Shown here: positions 44,956 to 54,539 of the stretch, in pieces | Numbering within the stretch: position 1 is the stretch's first letter | Layout: the number at the start of each line of letters is the position of its first letter | DNA from: Sphingomonas sp. PP-CE-1A-559 | GTDB lineage: Bacteria > Pseudomonadota > Alphaproteobacteria > Sphingomonadales > Sphingomonadaceae | Length of the DNA: 64,000 nt | Direction of reading: 5' to 3' | NCBI RefSeq assembly: GCF_004340965.1 | Contig: NZ_SLYA01000001.1 | Location: 310,001 to 374,000 of the forward strand | Notes under the pieces: model-generated | The model's input: the letters and a program-made list of their open reading frames with translations, nothing else | Database searches by the model: none | Told to the model about the DNA's origin: nothing | Program-made: the position numbers and the translations under genes

Positions 44956-46056
44956 ATGCGACCGATCGTTTCCTATTGCGACAAGCTCTCACACATCGGC
45001 GCGCTGGCGCTCGTCGCGGCAAGCGGGCAAGCTGCGGCGATGACGCCAGCTTCTCCCCGATTATCGCCCCTTATCGTGATCGCCCACCGTGGCGCGAGCG
45101 GGCTCCGGCCCGAGCATACGCTAGCGGCCTATTCGCTCGCGATCGACCAGGGCGCGGATTTCATCGAGCCCGATCTGGTGCCGACCAAGGACGACGTCCT
45201 CGTCGCGCGCCACGAGAACAATATCGCCGAGACGACCAACGTCGCCGATCACCCCGAGTTCGCCAGCCGGAAAACCACCAAGACGATCGACGGCCAGACG
45301 ATGACCGGCTGGTTCGTCGAGGACTTCACGCTCGCCGAACTGAAGACGCTGCGCGCGAAGGAGCGCCTGCCAAAGCTCCGCCCCGCGAACACGGCGTATG
45401 ACGGCCAGTTCCAGATCCCGACGCTCGCCGAGATCATCGCGCTCGCCAAACGCCGTACGGCCGAGACGGGCCGGACGATCGGCATCTATCCCGAGACCAA
45501 GCATCCGACCTATTTCGCCGAGATCGGCCACCCGACCGACGCGAAGCTGGTCGCCGAACTGCGCGAGGCCGGCTGGGATTCGGCCAAAGCGCCGGTCTTC
45601 ATCCAGTCGTTCGAGGTCGCCAACCTCCAGCGCCTCCACAAGATGACGAAGGTCCGCCTGATCCAGCTCATGGACGGGGAGGGCGGTCCCGCCGACGGCG
45701 CCCAGCCGAGCTACAAGGCGATGATCACGCCCGAGGGTTTGAAGGCGGTCGCCGCCTACGCCTACGGCATCGGCCCGAACAAGAGCATGCTCTGGACCGA
45801 CGCGACCCCCACCACGCTGGTCGCCGACGCGCACGCCGCGGGGCTGCGCGTCCACCCCTGGACCTACCGCGCCGAAAACTATTTCGAACCGACCCGCTTC
45901 CGCCGCGGCACCGACCCCGCCGCGCACGGCGACATCGCCGCGGAGATCGACGCCGGCCTTGCACAAGGTATCGACGGTTTCTTCACCGACTTTCCGCTAT
46001 ACGGAGCCCAAGCGCGCGACCGAGCCCAGGGAACCGCGCGTGCAGGAGTAAAGTAA
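44956..46056 (+). CDS. Glycerophosphodiester phosphodiesterase (GlpQ-like, secreted)
   Basis: Hydrolyses deacylated phospholipid headgroups to glycerol 3-phosphate and an alcohol. The 366-aa protein has an N-terminal hydrophobic signal (IGALALVAASGQAAA), the catalytic IAHRGASGLRPEHT near residues 39-52, GADFIEPDLVPTKDDVLVARH, and YPETKHPTYF. This long GlpQ-type layout fits a periplasmic enzyme. ATG 44956 is chosen because a longer GTG start (44917) precedes no signal. A lipoprotein gene follows without a gap. Confidence 0.93.
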   Translation: MRPIVSYCDKLSHIGALALVAASGQAAAMTPASPRLSPLIVIAHRGASGLRPEHTLAAYSLAIDQGADFIEPDLVPTKDDVLVARHENNIAETTNVADHPEFASRKTTKTIDGQTMTGWFVEDFTLAELKTLRAKERLPKLRPANTAYDGQFQIPTLAEIIALAKRRTAETGRTIGIYPETKHPTYFAEIGHPTDAKLVAELREAGWDSAKAPVFIQSFEVANLQRLHKMTKVRLIQLMDGEGGPADGAQPSYKAMITPEGLKAVAAYAYGIGPNKSMLWTDATPTTLVADAHAAGLRVHPWTYRAENYFEPTRFRRGTDPAAHGDIAAEIDAGLAQGIDGFFTDFPLYGAQARDRAQGTARAGVK

Positions 46057-46335
46057 ATGCGTAAGGTTCTTCCCGTACTCGCGGTGCTGCCGTTCCTCGT
46101 AAGTGGCTGCATCAGCACCGCAACCTCGATCGTGAAGGCACCCTTCCAGGTCGCCGGCAAGGCGGTCGACTGGACCACCACCAGCCAAGAAGAGTCGGAC
46201 CGCAACTACGGCAAGAAGATGCGCAAGCAGGAAGCCGAAGAAGGCAAACAGCGCAAGGAACTCGCGAAGCGCTGCAAGCGCGATCCGCAGCGTTCGGAAT
46301 GCGGGCAGTACCAGGGCTATCGCGCGGGGAACTGA
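46057..46335 (+). CDS. Small lipoprotein of unknown function
   Basis: A 92-aa protein with a lipoprotein signal ending LVSGC (Cys18), then VKAPFQVAGKAVDWTTTS and a strongly charged Lys/Glu segment (KKMRKQEAEEGKQRKELAKR) ending with two Cys. I do not recognise a family. Its ATG follows the phosphodiesterase stop directly, so both may act in the periplasm together. Confidence 0.8.
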   Translation: MRKVLPVLAVLPFLVSGCISTATSIVKAPFQVAGKAVDWTTTSQEESDRNYGKKMRKQEAEEGKQRKELAKRCKRDPQRSECGQYQGYRAGN

Positions 46336-46347
46336 GCGCGCCCCAAG

Positions 46348-46455
46348 CACCACCCGGGCGAAGGCCGGGGCCCAGTTGGGCGAACCGAAGTAACGTCGCG
46401 CTGCCCCCTGTCAGCAACGTTCCCCAACTGGACCCCTGCCTCTGCTGGGGAGGTG
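46348..46455. repeat. Family A inverted repeat (copy 6, degenerate)
   Basis: The left arm is close to consensus (CACCACCCGGGCGAAGGCC...CCCAGTTGGG), but the right arm has decayed (CCCCTGCCTCTGCTGGGGAG). The spacer still has GTAACG and GCAACGTTCC. An ageing copy. Confidence 0.85.
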
Positions 46456-46457
46456 GC

Positions 46458-47144
46458 CTAGTCCGCCAAAGCCTTCGCCACCGCGATCAGCATCGCCGGT
46501 TTCAGCTGCACGCCGAGATGCCCGCTCCGAACCTCCACGGCACGCCCCGCCGCGTCGTGGCATATGAAACCGTTGACCAACCCGTCCGACCTGCTCCAGA
46601 TCGCGGTCGACCGTATCGGCAGCGGCGCGGCAATCGCTGCACTGCGGGCGATTACCGCCGGATCATCGAGCCGCTCGCCCGTCACCCATTCAAACGCTCG
46701 CCAGACGTTGGTCGCCTTGGCAGAGCCCGCAAAAGGCGAGCTGACCGTGATCACGGCCCGAACCAGATCGGGACGCCGGTGCGCGACCAGCCGCGCCATG
46801 ATCCCTCCAAGGCTCACACCGACGAGCGTGACCGGCCCGGCTTGCGCTGCCAACGCCTCGATCCGCGCTATCAAATGCTCGGCCTCCACGCCGACCGTCC
46901 GGACGCCGAGATTGCGCCCCAATCCCCAGCCGGTCGCGCGGTAGCCGAGCCGTTTCAAATAGCCCCGCATCACGAAGTTCGAGCGGTCGGTGTTGAACAG
47001 CCCGGGAAGCACCATCACCGCGCTCCCGTCACCGGGAGGCACCGCAGCCAGCGCCGGACGATGGCGCCACCATGTTACAACCGTCCACGCCGCGCGCGGC
47101 AACTCTGCCGCCCAAAGCGCTTTTGACGGCGGCTTCAAAACCAC
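46458..47144 (-). CDS. Alpha/beta hydrolase (esterase/lipase-like)
   Basis: About 228 aa. The nucleophile elbow GVSLGGIMARLVA, an oxyanion-type VLPGLFNTDRSNF and a late GHLGV His give a complete-looking triad. It resembles cytosolic lipase/permease-like hydrolases; the substrate is unknown. The start is uncertain: GTG 47144, TTG 47138 (overlapping the upstream stop as TTGA) and TTG 47174 are all possible. It is coupled to the TIGR02117-type gene. Confidence 0.8.
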   Translation of the reverse strand: MVLKPPSKALWAAELPRAAWTVVTWWRHRPALAAVPPGDGSAVMVLPGLFNTDRSNFVMRGYLKRLGYRATGWGLGRNLGVRTVGVEAEHLIARIEALAAQAGPVTLVGVSLGGIMARLVAHRRPDLVRAVITVSSPFAGSAKATNVWRAFEWVTGERLDDPAVIARSAAIAAPLPIRSTAIWSRSDGLVNGFICHDAAGRAVEVRSGHLGVQLKPAMLIAVAKALAD

Positions 47145-47800
47145 CCCATCACAGTAACCGGAAACGGCGTCCAAGCTCCAACCTTCACCCCCGCAAACCG
47201 AAGCGCATCACCCGTCCAGCTGTTACACGTCCGCACCGCGCTATAGCGCCCGTTGGCATCATAAAACGCATCATACCCTGCATACCCCGGATACCGCGCA
47301 CCCCCGTCGCGAAAGCTAGCCCGGATATACACCGCCAACCGCCGATACTGCGCGGGCGTCACCACGATCTCCCGAGCCCCATCCCCCGCCCGCGGCCTCG
47401 GCATATGATCGACATGCATCAACGTTCGCGTACTGCCGAACGCCGCGCCGACCACGGTCCGCAGCTTCACGTCAGCCCAGGTCGGCGTCTCCAGATAAAA
47501 CGTCTTCTCCCCCCACCCGAACGCCACATGATCGAACGCCCCATACCGCGGATCGCGCAGATCCTCCGCCCGCGCCACCCCGCGCCAGTCCACCCCGGCG
47601 GCCAACTTCGGCACGATGATCCCGGTATGCACGCCGTTGCTCTCGACGAAGATATGAACCCCCTCGGCCGGCGCCCGCCAGTCGCTATTGCTCGGGATCG
47701 ACCCGCCGACCAGCCCCGCCACCGTATAGCTCGCAATCACCCCAAACACCGCCGCGATCGCCCGTAAAATCCATGTAACCCAACGCGTTTCCGTCTTCAT
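47135..47800 (-). CDS. TIGR02117/DUF2459 family membrane-anchored protein
   Basis: A 221-aa protein with an N-terminal membrane helix (ILRAIAAVFGVIASYTVAGL), then HIFVESNGVHTGIIVP, FGWGEKTFYLETPTW and CNSWTGDALRFAGVKVG, the family's conserved segments. The Cys and His placements suggest a hydrolase, but none is proven. It is divergent from phhA, 22 bases away. Confidence 0.85.
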   Translation of the reverse strand: MKTETRWVTWILRAIAAVFGVIASYTVAGLVGGSIPSNSDWRAPAEGVHIFVESNGVHTGIIVPKLAAGVDWRGVARAEDLRDPRYGAFDHVAFGWGEKTFYLETPTWADVKLRTVVGAAFGSTRTLMHVDHMPRPRAGDGAREIVVTPAQYRRLAVYIRASFRDGGARYPGYAGYDAFYDANGRYSAVRTCNSWTGDALRFAGVKVGAWTPFPVTVMGWF

Positions 47801-47822
47801 TCCGTCATGCTAGACCAGCCGC

Positions 47823-48701
47823 ATGGCCAATGACACACATGTGCTGAGCACACCGCCCGAAGGCGCGCCCGACTGGACGATCCCGCAGAACTGGGCGGAT
47901 TACACCGCGGAGGATCACGCGACCTGGGACACGCTGTTCGCGCGCCAGTCGAAGCTGCTCCCCGGCCGCGCCTCGAACGCCTGGCTGCGCGGGCTCGACG
48001 TGCTGAAGCTGTCGAAGCCCGGCATCCCCGATTTCGAGGAACTGTCCGAGCGCCTGACCAAGCTCACCGGCTGGTCGGTCGTCGCGGTGCCCGGCCTCGT
48101 CCCCGACGATGTGTTCTTCGACCACATGGCGAACCGCCGCTTCGTCGCGGGCAACTTCATCCGCCGCCCCGACCAGCTCGACTACCTTCAGGAACCCGAC
48201 GTCTTCCACGACGTGTTCGGCCACGTCCCGATGCTCGCCGACCCGGTCTTCGCGGACTATCTCGCCGCCTACGGCCGCGGCGGCCAGCGCGCGCTGGGGC
48301 TCGACGCGCTGAAGTATCTAGGCCGGCTCTACTGGTACACGGTCGAGTTCGGCCTGATCGCCGAACCCGAAGGCCTGCGCATCTACGGCTCGGGGATCGT
48401 CTCCAGCTATGCGGAAACGCGGTTTGCCTTGGACGACCCAAGCCCCAACCGCATCGCGCTCGATCTCGCCCGGGTCATGCGGACCGAATACCGGATCGAC
48501 GATTTCCAGCAGAACTACTTCGTCATCCCGAGCTTCGAGGAGTTGCTGCGGCTGACGGTAGAGACAGACTTCGCGCCGTTGTACGAGGAACTGAAGGCGC
48601 TTCCGGATATTCCCGTCGCGCGGATCGAGCCGGGGGATGTGGTGCTGACCGAGGGTACGCAGGACTACGCGAACGCGAAGGCGTCCGTTGAGACCGCTTA
48701 A
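47823..48701 (+). CDS. phhA: Phenylalanine 4-monooxygenase
   Basis: Pterin- and iron-dependent hydroxylation of phenylalanine to tyrosine. The 292-aa protein has the metal-binding DVFHDVFGHVPML near residues 120-132, the downstream Glu in YWYTVEFGLI, and SGIVSSYAET. This is the monomeric bacterial form, without a regulatory ACT domain. No pterin-4a-carbinolamine dehydratase gene is adjacent. A family A palindrome begins 15 bases after the stop. Confidence 0.96.
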   Translation: MANDTHVLSTPPEGAPDWTIPQNWADYTAEDHATWDTLFARQSKLLPGRASNAWLRGLDVLKLSKPGIPDFEELSERLTKLTGWSVVAVPGLVPDDVFFDHMANRRFVAGNFIRRPDQLDYLQEPDVFHDVFGHVPMLADPVFADYLAAYGRGGQRALGLDALKYLGRLYWYTVEFGLIAEPEGLRIYGSGIVSSYAETRFALDDPSPNRIALDLARVMRTEYRIDDFQQNYFVIPSFEELLRLTVETDFAPLYEELKALPDIPVARIEPGDVVLTEGTQDYANAKASVETA

Positions 48702-48715
48702 GCATCCTCTAGAAG

Positions 48716-48809
48716 CCACCACCCCGGCGAAGGCCGGGGCCCAATTGGGATGGCGGAGCGATTCATCTCGAAGGTTCGCCCAATTGGGCCCCGGCCTCCG
48801 CCGGGGTGG
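48716..48809. repeat. Family A inverted repeat (copy 7, short spacer)
   Basis: Good arms (CCACCACCCCGGCGAAGGCC... and complement) around a spacer of about 25 bases lacking the GTAAC...GTTA pair; an internal deletion form. Confidence 0.92.
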
Positions 48810-48839
48810 AGCCAGAAGTGAGGTGAGGGCGGCACCCTC

Positions 48840-48896
48840 TTGTTCCCCCGCGAAGGCGGGGGCCCAGACTGGACCCCCGCCTTCGCGGGGGAACAA
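48840..48896. repeat. Family B inverted repeat (copy 5)
   Basis: Compact perfect palindrome around CCCAGACTGG, 30 bases after family A copy 7, in the convergent gap between phhA and prmA. Confidence 0.92.
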
Positions 48897-48934
48897 CCTG
48901 CTGGGGCAGGGCAGCCCTCAGAAATCCGCAGCGC

Positions 48935-49870
48935 TCAAATATCCAACGCCCACCCATCACGCCCCTTGGGATCAAACGGCCCCTCCGCCACAAACCTCTC
49001 CGCCCCAGCGCGCAACCGAAGCACACTCCAATCCCCCCGCCGGTCGACCGCCTCGAGCGAACACCCGCAAGCCTCATACGCCGCGACAACCCCGGCGCGC
49101 TGCGTCTCCAGCAACCCGGCAAGAACAATCGTCGCCCCGACATCCGAAATCGAAGCAATCTCCGGCGCCATCGACACCAGCGGCCCCGCCAGAATATTCG
49201 CGATCACCAGATCATACGGCGCGCGAGCCACGATCGCATCGTCCAGCGTACCGTCCGCTACAACCAGATCGATCCCCTCGACCCCGTTGAGCGCCGTATT
49301 CTCCGCCGTCACATCGATCGAGACCGGATCGATATCCGTCCCCATCACCTTGGCCCCAGGCCAAAGATGCGCCGCCGCAAACGCCAGCAACCCGGTCCCC
49401 GTCCCGATATCGATCACGTTGGCAAACGAAGCATCCGCCAACCCGTCGAGCATCGCCAGACACCCGCTGGTCGTCTCGTGATGCCCCGTCCCGAACGCCC
49501 GGCTAGCCTCGATCAGGAACGCCCGCTTATCCGCCGGCACCGCGCCCGCATGCGCCCCGGTATGCACGAAGAATCGCCCGACCGACAAAGGCTCGAGCCC
49601 GGCCTGGCTCATCGTCACCCAGTCCGCATCGCCCAACCGCTCGACCGCGATCTCGGCCCCCGCCGCACTCGGCACCAGCGCGCGCACCGCCGCGACCGTG
49701 TCGGCCGCCGGCTCATGCTCGAAATACGCATCAAGCCGCCACGATTCGACGTCGTCCTCGATCTCCTCGGTGGTCATCAACACGCCGTCGATCGTCAGAT
49801 CGTCGCTCGCATCGATCGCCTCCGCCTCCGCGCGCGTGCAGGGGAGGGTGAGCTTCCAACTATCGGACAT
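48935..49870 (-). CDS. prmA: Ribosomal protein L11 methyltransferase
   Basis: SAM-dependent trimethylation of L11. The 311-aa protein has an N-terminal substrate domain, then RAFGTGHHETTSGCLAML, the SAM motif VIDIGTGTGLLAFAAA near 154-169, GTDIDPVSIDVTAEN and VIANILAGPLVSMAPEI (the NxxA/NPPF equivalent). A short extra C-terminal tail follows. Its ATG lies inside the end of the SDR gene (11-base overlap). Confidence 0.92.
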   Translation of the reverse strand: MSDSWKLTLPCTRAEAEAIDASDDLTIDGVLMTTEEIEDDVESWRLDAYFEHEPAADTVAAVRALVPSAAGAEIAVERLGDADWVTMSQAGLEPLSVGRFFVHTGAHAGAVPADKRAFLIEASRAFGTGHHETTSGCLAMLDGLADASFANVIDIGTGTGLLAFAAAHLWPGAKVMGTDIDPVSIDVTAENTALNGVEGIDLVVADGTLDDAIVARAPYDLVIANILAGPLVSMAPEIASISDVGATIVLAGLLETQRAGVVAAYEACGCSLEAVDRRGDWSVLRLRAGAERFVAEGPFDPKGRDGWALDI

Positions 49871-50549
49871 AGCTTGCCCCGTTCACGTCGATCACCGACC
49901 CCGTCATCGAAGCCGGCGCCTCCAGCGCCAGAAACTTCGCCGCCGCCGCGATCTCTTCCGGTGCAGCAACCCGCCCAAGCGGAATATCCGCCAGCAAAGC
50001 ATCGCCGCCACGGCTCGACAGATACTCCTCCGCCATCCCGGTCATCGTGAACCCGGGGCACACCGCGAATGCGAGAATTCTCTCCCGAGCATACCCCCGG
50101 GCGATCGTCTTGGTCATCGCCACCATCCCCGCCTTCGACGCGGCATAATGCCAGTGCGCCGGCGAATCCCCGCGATACGCCGCCCGGCTGGCGATATTGA
50201 CGATCCGCCCACCGACACCGCGCGATTGCCAATGCAGCACCGCCAACCGGCAAAGCTCTGCCGAAGCGGTCAGGTTGATCCGCATCGTCCGCTCCCACTG
50301 CGCGGTCCAGTCGTTATCGGCGAGCGGTGCCGCCTCGAACACGCCAGCATTGTTGATCAGCACATCGATCGCGCCGCCAGCCTGCTCCAACGCAGCGTTC
50401 CACAACGCAGTCGGTCCCTTAAGATCGCTAAAGTCAGCCGGGATACCGCTGGCGGTCCCATGCCCGATCACGGAGGCGCCCGCGTCGGTCAGCGCCGCAT
50501 GAATAGCTGCGCCGATACCGCGACTGGAGCCGGTTAGAAGAATAGTCAT
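49860..50549 (-). CDS. Short-chain dehydrogenase/reductase
   Basis: A 229-aa classical SDR: TGSSRGIGAAIHAAL (TGxxxGxG) at residues 6-20, NNAG, catalytic Ser in IVNIASRAAYRG, and Y-x3-K in HYAASKAGMVAMT. It resembles FabG-type 3-oxoacyl reductases, but the substrate is not deducible. The C-terminal GSVIDVNGASYVR is the usual family ending. Confidence 0.9.
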   Translation of the reverse strand: MTILLTGSSRGIGAAIHAALTDAGASVIGHGTASGIPADFSDLKGPTALWNAALEQAGGAIDVLINNAGVFEAAPLADNDWTAQWERTMRINLTASAELCRLAVLHWQSRGVGGRIVNIASRAAYRGDSPAHWHYAASKAGMVAMTKTIARGYARERILAFAVCPGFTMTGMAEEYLSSRGGDALLADIPLGRVAAPEEIAAAAKFLALEAPASMTGSVIDVNGASYVR

Positions 50550-50601
50550 GTCAGCGCTCTAGCGCCGCAGGCCGTATCCGTCACCAAGCCGAAGAAGGAT
50601 T

Positions 50602-50728
50602 GGTTCACGCGGAGACGCGGAGGCGCGGAGAGAGTGCGTGTCGATCAGGCGAAGCGCTCCCCAACGAAAGTTTTGAAGAACCTACGGTTCCACCAGACCC
50701 TCCGCGTCTCCGCGCCTCCGCGTGAACC
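50602..50728. repeat. Family F inverted repeat
   Basis: Arms GGTTCACGCGGAGACGCGGA... and complement, each built of repeated CGGAG(A/G)CGCGGAG blocks, around a spacer of about 60 bases. The only copy in this window, in the convergent-free gap between the SDR and chemoreceptor genes. Confidence 0.85.
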
Positions 50729-50755
50729 ACCCTACGCTTTCTCCTTAGACCGCCC

Positions 50756-52120
50756 TCAAGCCACGCTAGCCGAAAACCCGTCCGCCGCACCGCGCAGCAC
50801 GCCCAGCTGGTCGTCCACCTCGCCGAACGCGTGACCCAGCCGGTCGATCTCGATCGCCACCGCCTCCGTATCAGCCCGGATCGTCGCGATCGTGGACGAC
50901 ATCGTGTCCGCTGCCAGCGCGGTCTCGTCGACGGCCGCGGTGATCGCGGTCACGGTGTGCGCCTGTGCCTCCATCGCATGGCGTATGCGGTCTGCGCTGT
51001 CCCTTACCTCGCCGACGGTCGCCTTGATCCCCGCATTGGTCGCGACCGTCGCCGCCGTTGCCGCCTGGATCGCGGCGATCTTCGCCGCAATGTCGTCGGT
51101 CGCCCGCGCGGTCTGGCTAGCGAGCGACTTCACCTCCTGCGCCACCACCGCAAACCCGCGCCCGGCATCGCCCGCGCGCGCCGCTTCGATCGTCGCGTTC
51201 AGTGCCAGAAGGTTGGTCTGCCCGGCGATGCTGCGGATAAGCCCAAGGATCGACTCGATCGACTTCGCATGCTCGCTGAGCGCCGCCGACATGCCGACCG
51301 CCTCACCGGTTTGTGCACAGGCGCGATCGGCGATCCCGGCCGCCACCTCGACTTCGCTGCGAGCGGTTTCGATGGCGTGGATCAGGCCCGCGGAGGTCTG
51401 TGCCGCCTCGCGCATCGCCAGTGCGGACTGTTCCGCCGCCGCCGCGACCTCGCTCGCCTTGCAGAGGATACCGCGGGTCGAGGACCCTGCACTCGCCGCC
51501 TGGACGTGGATGCGCGCACCCAAGAGCGCGGTATGCTCGATCGACTCGGCAATACTGCCGCGAAAGTCCGATGCGCGCGTTCGGCGCTCCGCCTGCGCCG
51601 CCGCCGCATCGGTCGCGCTCAGGTGCGAGACCATGATGTCCGCCTCGATCAGCGCGATCCGCTGCACCACGTCGGCAACAATCCGCATCGTCGCGGCATC
51701 GGTGCCGGCGCGATCGACGATCAGGTGGAGCGTCGCGCTATGCGCGAACGCCGCCGCCGACAGCAGCGCAGGCAACGGTATTCCCGACCGTCGCGATTCG
51801 TCGGCATAGGCGATCGCCATCGCTTCCCACGTCTGGTCGTAGGGCGACAGGTACCGCATCCGCGCATAGGTAGCGCTCTGGGCGATCCGACGTTCGAGCC
51901 GCTCGGGCGTGACCTGCGATGCAATGTGGCGGACCGCGTCCAGAGACAGATAGTGTCGCCAGAACATCTCGCCGATCCGCCGGTGATCGTCTTCGTCCAA
52001 CAGCGCGCTCAGCGTCGCGCACGCCGGCTCGATCAACCCATCCCAGTCATAATCGCGAACCCGGTCGCGCAGCGTTCGGCCCCGCGCAGGCATGGCCACA
52101 ACGTTAGTCACACTCGTCAT
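50756..52120 (-). CDS. Soluble globin-coupled chemoreceptor (methyl-accepting protein)
   Basis: A 454-aa protein without membrane helices. The N-terminal half (about 15-175) looks like a protoglobin/globin sensor: [17 protein letters not shown], then [20 protein letters not shown], with candidate haem-proximal His among them. The C-terminal part is an MCP signalling hairpin with the tip [20 protein letters not shown] and [15 protein letters not shown]. It should sense oxygen or redox and signal to CheA/CheW. The start is ATG 52120. Confidence 0.85.
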   Translation of the reverse strand: MTSVTNVVAMPARGRTLRDRVRDYDWDGLIEPACATLSALLDEDDHRRIGEMFWRHYLSLDAVRHIASQVTPERLERRIAQSATYARMRYLSPYDQTWEAMAIAYADESRRSGIPLPALLSAAAFAHSATLHLIVDRAGTDAATMRIVADVVQRIALIEADIMVSHLSATDAAAAQAERRTRASDFRGSIAESIEHTALLGARIHVQAASAGSSTRGILCKASEVAAAAEQSALAMREAAQTSAGLIHAIETARSEVEVAAGIADRACAQTGEAVGMSAALSEHAKSIESILGLIRSIAGQTNLLALNATIEAARAGDAGRGFAVVAQEVKSLASQTARATDDIAAKIAAIQAATAATVATNAGIKATVGEVRDSADRIRHAMEAQAHTVTAITAAVDETALAADTMSSTIATIRADTEAVAIEIDRLGHAFGEVDDQLGVLRGAADGFSASVA

Positions 52121-52131
52121 CGCTCGATCGC

Positions 52132-53490
52132 CTATGCGGCGACTTTGGCGACGAAATCGCCCGCGCTGTTCTTCAAATTGCTGAGCCGCCCGTCGAGCAC
52201 GTCGAACCCGCGACCCACCCCGTCGATCTCGGTCGCGACCGTCTCGGTATCCTCGCGGATCGCGGCGATCGTGTTGGACATCGAATCCGCCGCCAGCGCG
52301 GTCTCGTCCACCGCCGCGGTGATCGCGGTCACCGTCTGCGCCTGCGCTTCCATCGCATAGCGGATGCGGTCGGCGCTTTCCTGCACCTCCGCCACCGTCG
52401 ACTTGATCGACGCATTCGTCTCCACGGTCGAGCGCGTCGCCGACTGGATCGCGGCGATTTTCGCGGCGATGTCGTCGGTCGCGCGTGCGGTCTGGTTGGC
52501 GAGGCTCTTCACCTCCTGTGCCACCACCGCGAAGCCGCGCCCGGCATCGCCCGCGCGCGCCGCCTCGATCGTCGCGTTCAGCGCGAGCAGGTTGGTCTGC
52601 CCGGCAATGTCGCGGATCAGCCCCAGGATCGACTCGATCGACTTCGCATGATCGCTCAGCGTTTCCGACATGCCGACCGCCTGGCCAGCCTGCGCCGATG
52701 CCCGATTGGCGATCTCGGCCGCAGCCTCCACCTCGGTCCGTGCGTCCTCGATCGCGCGGATCAGGCCGGCGGCGGTCTGTGCGGCTTCGCGCATCGCCAC
52801 CGCGGACTGCTCTGCGGCGGCCGCGACTTCGCTCGCCTTGCCAAGCACCGCGCGGGTCGAGGCGGAACTCCGCAGCGCCTGTTCGCGCAGCATATGCCCC
52901 TCGTCGGTCGCGGTCTCGACCATCGCCGCGATGCCGTCGCGGAACTCAGCCGCCAGCGTATCGCGCGCGACCTGCGCGGTATGCATCTGGTAGCGGTTAT
53001 AGATCGCGACCGTGATCTCGCCCTCCAGCGCCGACAGCCGCATCAGCGTGTCGATGAATACCGGCAGCTTCGGATCCGACCGATCGACCCGCCGCATCAG
53101 CACGTCCAGTGCGGCGCGGTCGCTCGCGCTGATCATCGACAGCAGCGCCATCGGCGATACGTCGGCGACATAGGCTGTCGCGACCGACCGCTCGATCGAT
53201 TCGATCCAGGCGCGTCCACTCGTGTCCAGGAAGCGATTGCGCAGGAATGTGCAGCCGATCTCGATCATCTGGTCGGTTTCGTGCGGCGCCCATATCCGTT
53301 CGTCGGAAAAACACTGCAGCCATTGTTCCCAGAACGCCCTGGATACATGCGTGATCTCGGGCGCCAGCGCGGCCCAGACTTCGCGGCTCGCGCCGGTCAG
53401 CGATCCGTCGAAGTCGAACACCCGCAGCCGCGCCATCAGGTCGACGGAAGCCGCGATCGAGCCGGGGGCCGGCAGGTCGTTGGTGGTCAA
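52132..53490 (-). CDS. Soluble globin-like chemoreceptor, tandem paralogue
   Basis: A 452-aa paralogue of the next gene: same length, no membrane helix, N-terminal sensor ([20 protein letters not shown], then [18 protein letters not shown]) and an MCP tip identical over [20 protein letters not shown]. The signalling halves of the two genes are nearly identical in DNA, while the sensor halves differ strongly. The start is TTG 53490 with GGAG about 9 bases upstream; MARLRVF further in is an alternative. Confidence 0.82.
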   Translation of the reverse strand: MTTNDLPAPGSIAASVDLMARLRVFDFDGSLTGASREVWAALAPEITHVSRAFWEQWLQCFSDERIWAPHETDQMIEIGCTFLRNRFLDTSGRAWIESIERSVATAYVADVSPMALLSMISASDRAALDVLMRRVDRSDPKLPVFIDTLMRLSALEGEITVAIYNRYQMHTAQVARDTLAAEFRDGIAAMVETATDEGHMLREQALRSSASTRAVLGKASEVAAAAEQSAVAMREAAQTAAGLIRAIEDARTEVEAAAEIANRASAQAGQAVGMSETLSDHAKSIESILGLIRDIAGQTNLLALNATIEAARAGDAGRGFAVVAQEVKSLANQTARATDDIAAKIAAIQSATRSTVETNASIKSTVAEVQESADRIRYAMEAQAQTVTAITAAVDETALAADSMSNTIAAIREDTETVATEIDGVGRGFDVLDGRLSNLKNSAGDFVAKVAA

Positions 53491-53742
53491 GACGGTGAAC
53501 TCCGGATCGAATGTACGACGCCATCGCTACACGCCATGTCTTAAGGGCTGGTTAGGGATCGACGTCACGTCACGTGCGTGGCCATCGTGTCCCGCACGGC
53601 ATCACGCGCGCGGTGTCATGGGTTATCGGACCGGCCCCAATGGGTTGCATCGCAGCACGCGGTGGCTAATAGGTCGCCCAATCTCTATATTCTGGACCAA
53701 GCTGTTCTTGGTTCGTCATCTTCTGGTTCGAGGACTCCGCCC

Positions 53743-54153
53743 TTGGCATCGCGCAACCCGGCACGCCCGCTTTCTCCCCATCTGCAGGTCTATAAATGGG
53801 GCCCGCACATGCTGGTCTCGATCCTGCACCGCGTGACCGGCAGCGGGATGGCGACCGTCGGCAGCATCCTGCTCGTCTGGTGGCTCGCCGCGATCGCCGC
53901 GGGCGATCAGGCCTATGCGACCTTCGTCGACGTGTTCACGACCAGCACCGGCCGTCTCAACATCCTCGGCTACATCGTCGCGGTCGGGCTGACGCTGTCG
54001 CTGTTCCAGCACATGATGACTGGCATCCGCCACATGGTGCTCGATATCGGCGCCGGCTACGAACTGAAGCGGAACAAGATAGGTGCGATCGCGACGATGG
54101 TCGCCTCCGTCGCGCTGACGATCGTGTTCTGGCTCTACATGGGGATCAAGTAA
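53743..54153 (+). CDS. sdhC: Succinate dehydrogenase cytochrome b556 subunit
   Basis: Membrane anchor of complex II. A 136-aa protein with RPLSPHLQVYKW and MLVSILHRVTGSGM (quinone-site Ser/Arg), three membrane helices and the haem-ligand His in HMMTGIRHMVLDIG. TTG 53743 is used: GAGG lies about 9 bases upstream and no ATG precedes the conserved start. The 252-base gap 53491-53742 holds no gene and should contain the operon promoter. The stop overlaps the sdhD ATG. Confidence 0.94.
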   Translation: MASRNPARPLSPHLQVYKWGPHMLVSILHRVTGSGMATVGSILLVWWLAAIAAGDQAYATFVDVFTTSTGRLNILGYIVAVGLTLSLFQHMMTGIRHMVLDIGAGYELKRNKIGAIATMVASVALTIVFWLYMGIK

Positions 54154-54539
54154 TGGGTTCGGGTACGGCAATCGGTCGCGTCCGCGGCCTGGGCAGCGCC
54201 AAGCACGGCGCGCATCATTGGTGGCAGCAGCGCCTGACGGCGGGCTCGAACCTGTTCCTCATGCTGTGGCTGATGATCTCGGTCGCGCGGATGCCCGGCT
54301 ATGATTACGCCGCGGTCCATCTGTGGCTGCAATCGGCCTGGGTCGCGGTGCCGATGGCGCTGCTGATCCTGTCGGTGTTCTATCACTTCCGTCTCGGTCT
54401 TCAGGTCGTGATCGAGGATTACCAGCATGGCGAGAGCCGTGTCGTGACGATGATCCTCCTCAACCTGTTCACCTTCACGCTGGGCGGCATCGCCCTGTTC
54501 GCGATCCTGAAGGTCGCCTTCTCCGGAGCCCCTGCGTAA
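54153..54539 (+). CDS. sdhD: Succinate dehydrogenase hydrophobic anchor subunit
   Basis: A 128-aa anchor with three hydrophobic helices, [26 protein letters not shown] start (split here as [11 protein letters not shown] and [10 protein letters not shown]), and the second haem-ligand region [16 protein letters not shown]. It binds haem b and ubiquinone with SdhC. It overlaps sdhC (TAATG) and sdhA (TAATG) at its two ends. Confidence 0.94.
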   Translation: MGSGTAIGRVRGLGSAKHGAHHWWQQRLTAGSNLFLMLWLMISVARMPGYDYAAVHLWLQSAWVAVPMALLILSVFYHFRLGLQVVIEDYQHGESRVVTMILLNLFTFTLGGIALFAILKVAFSGAPA

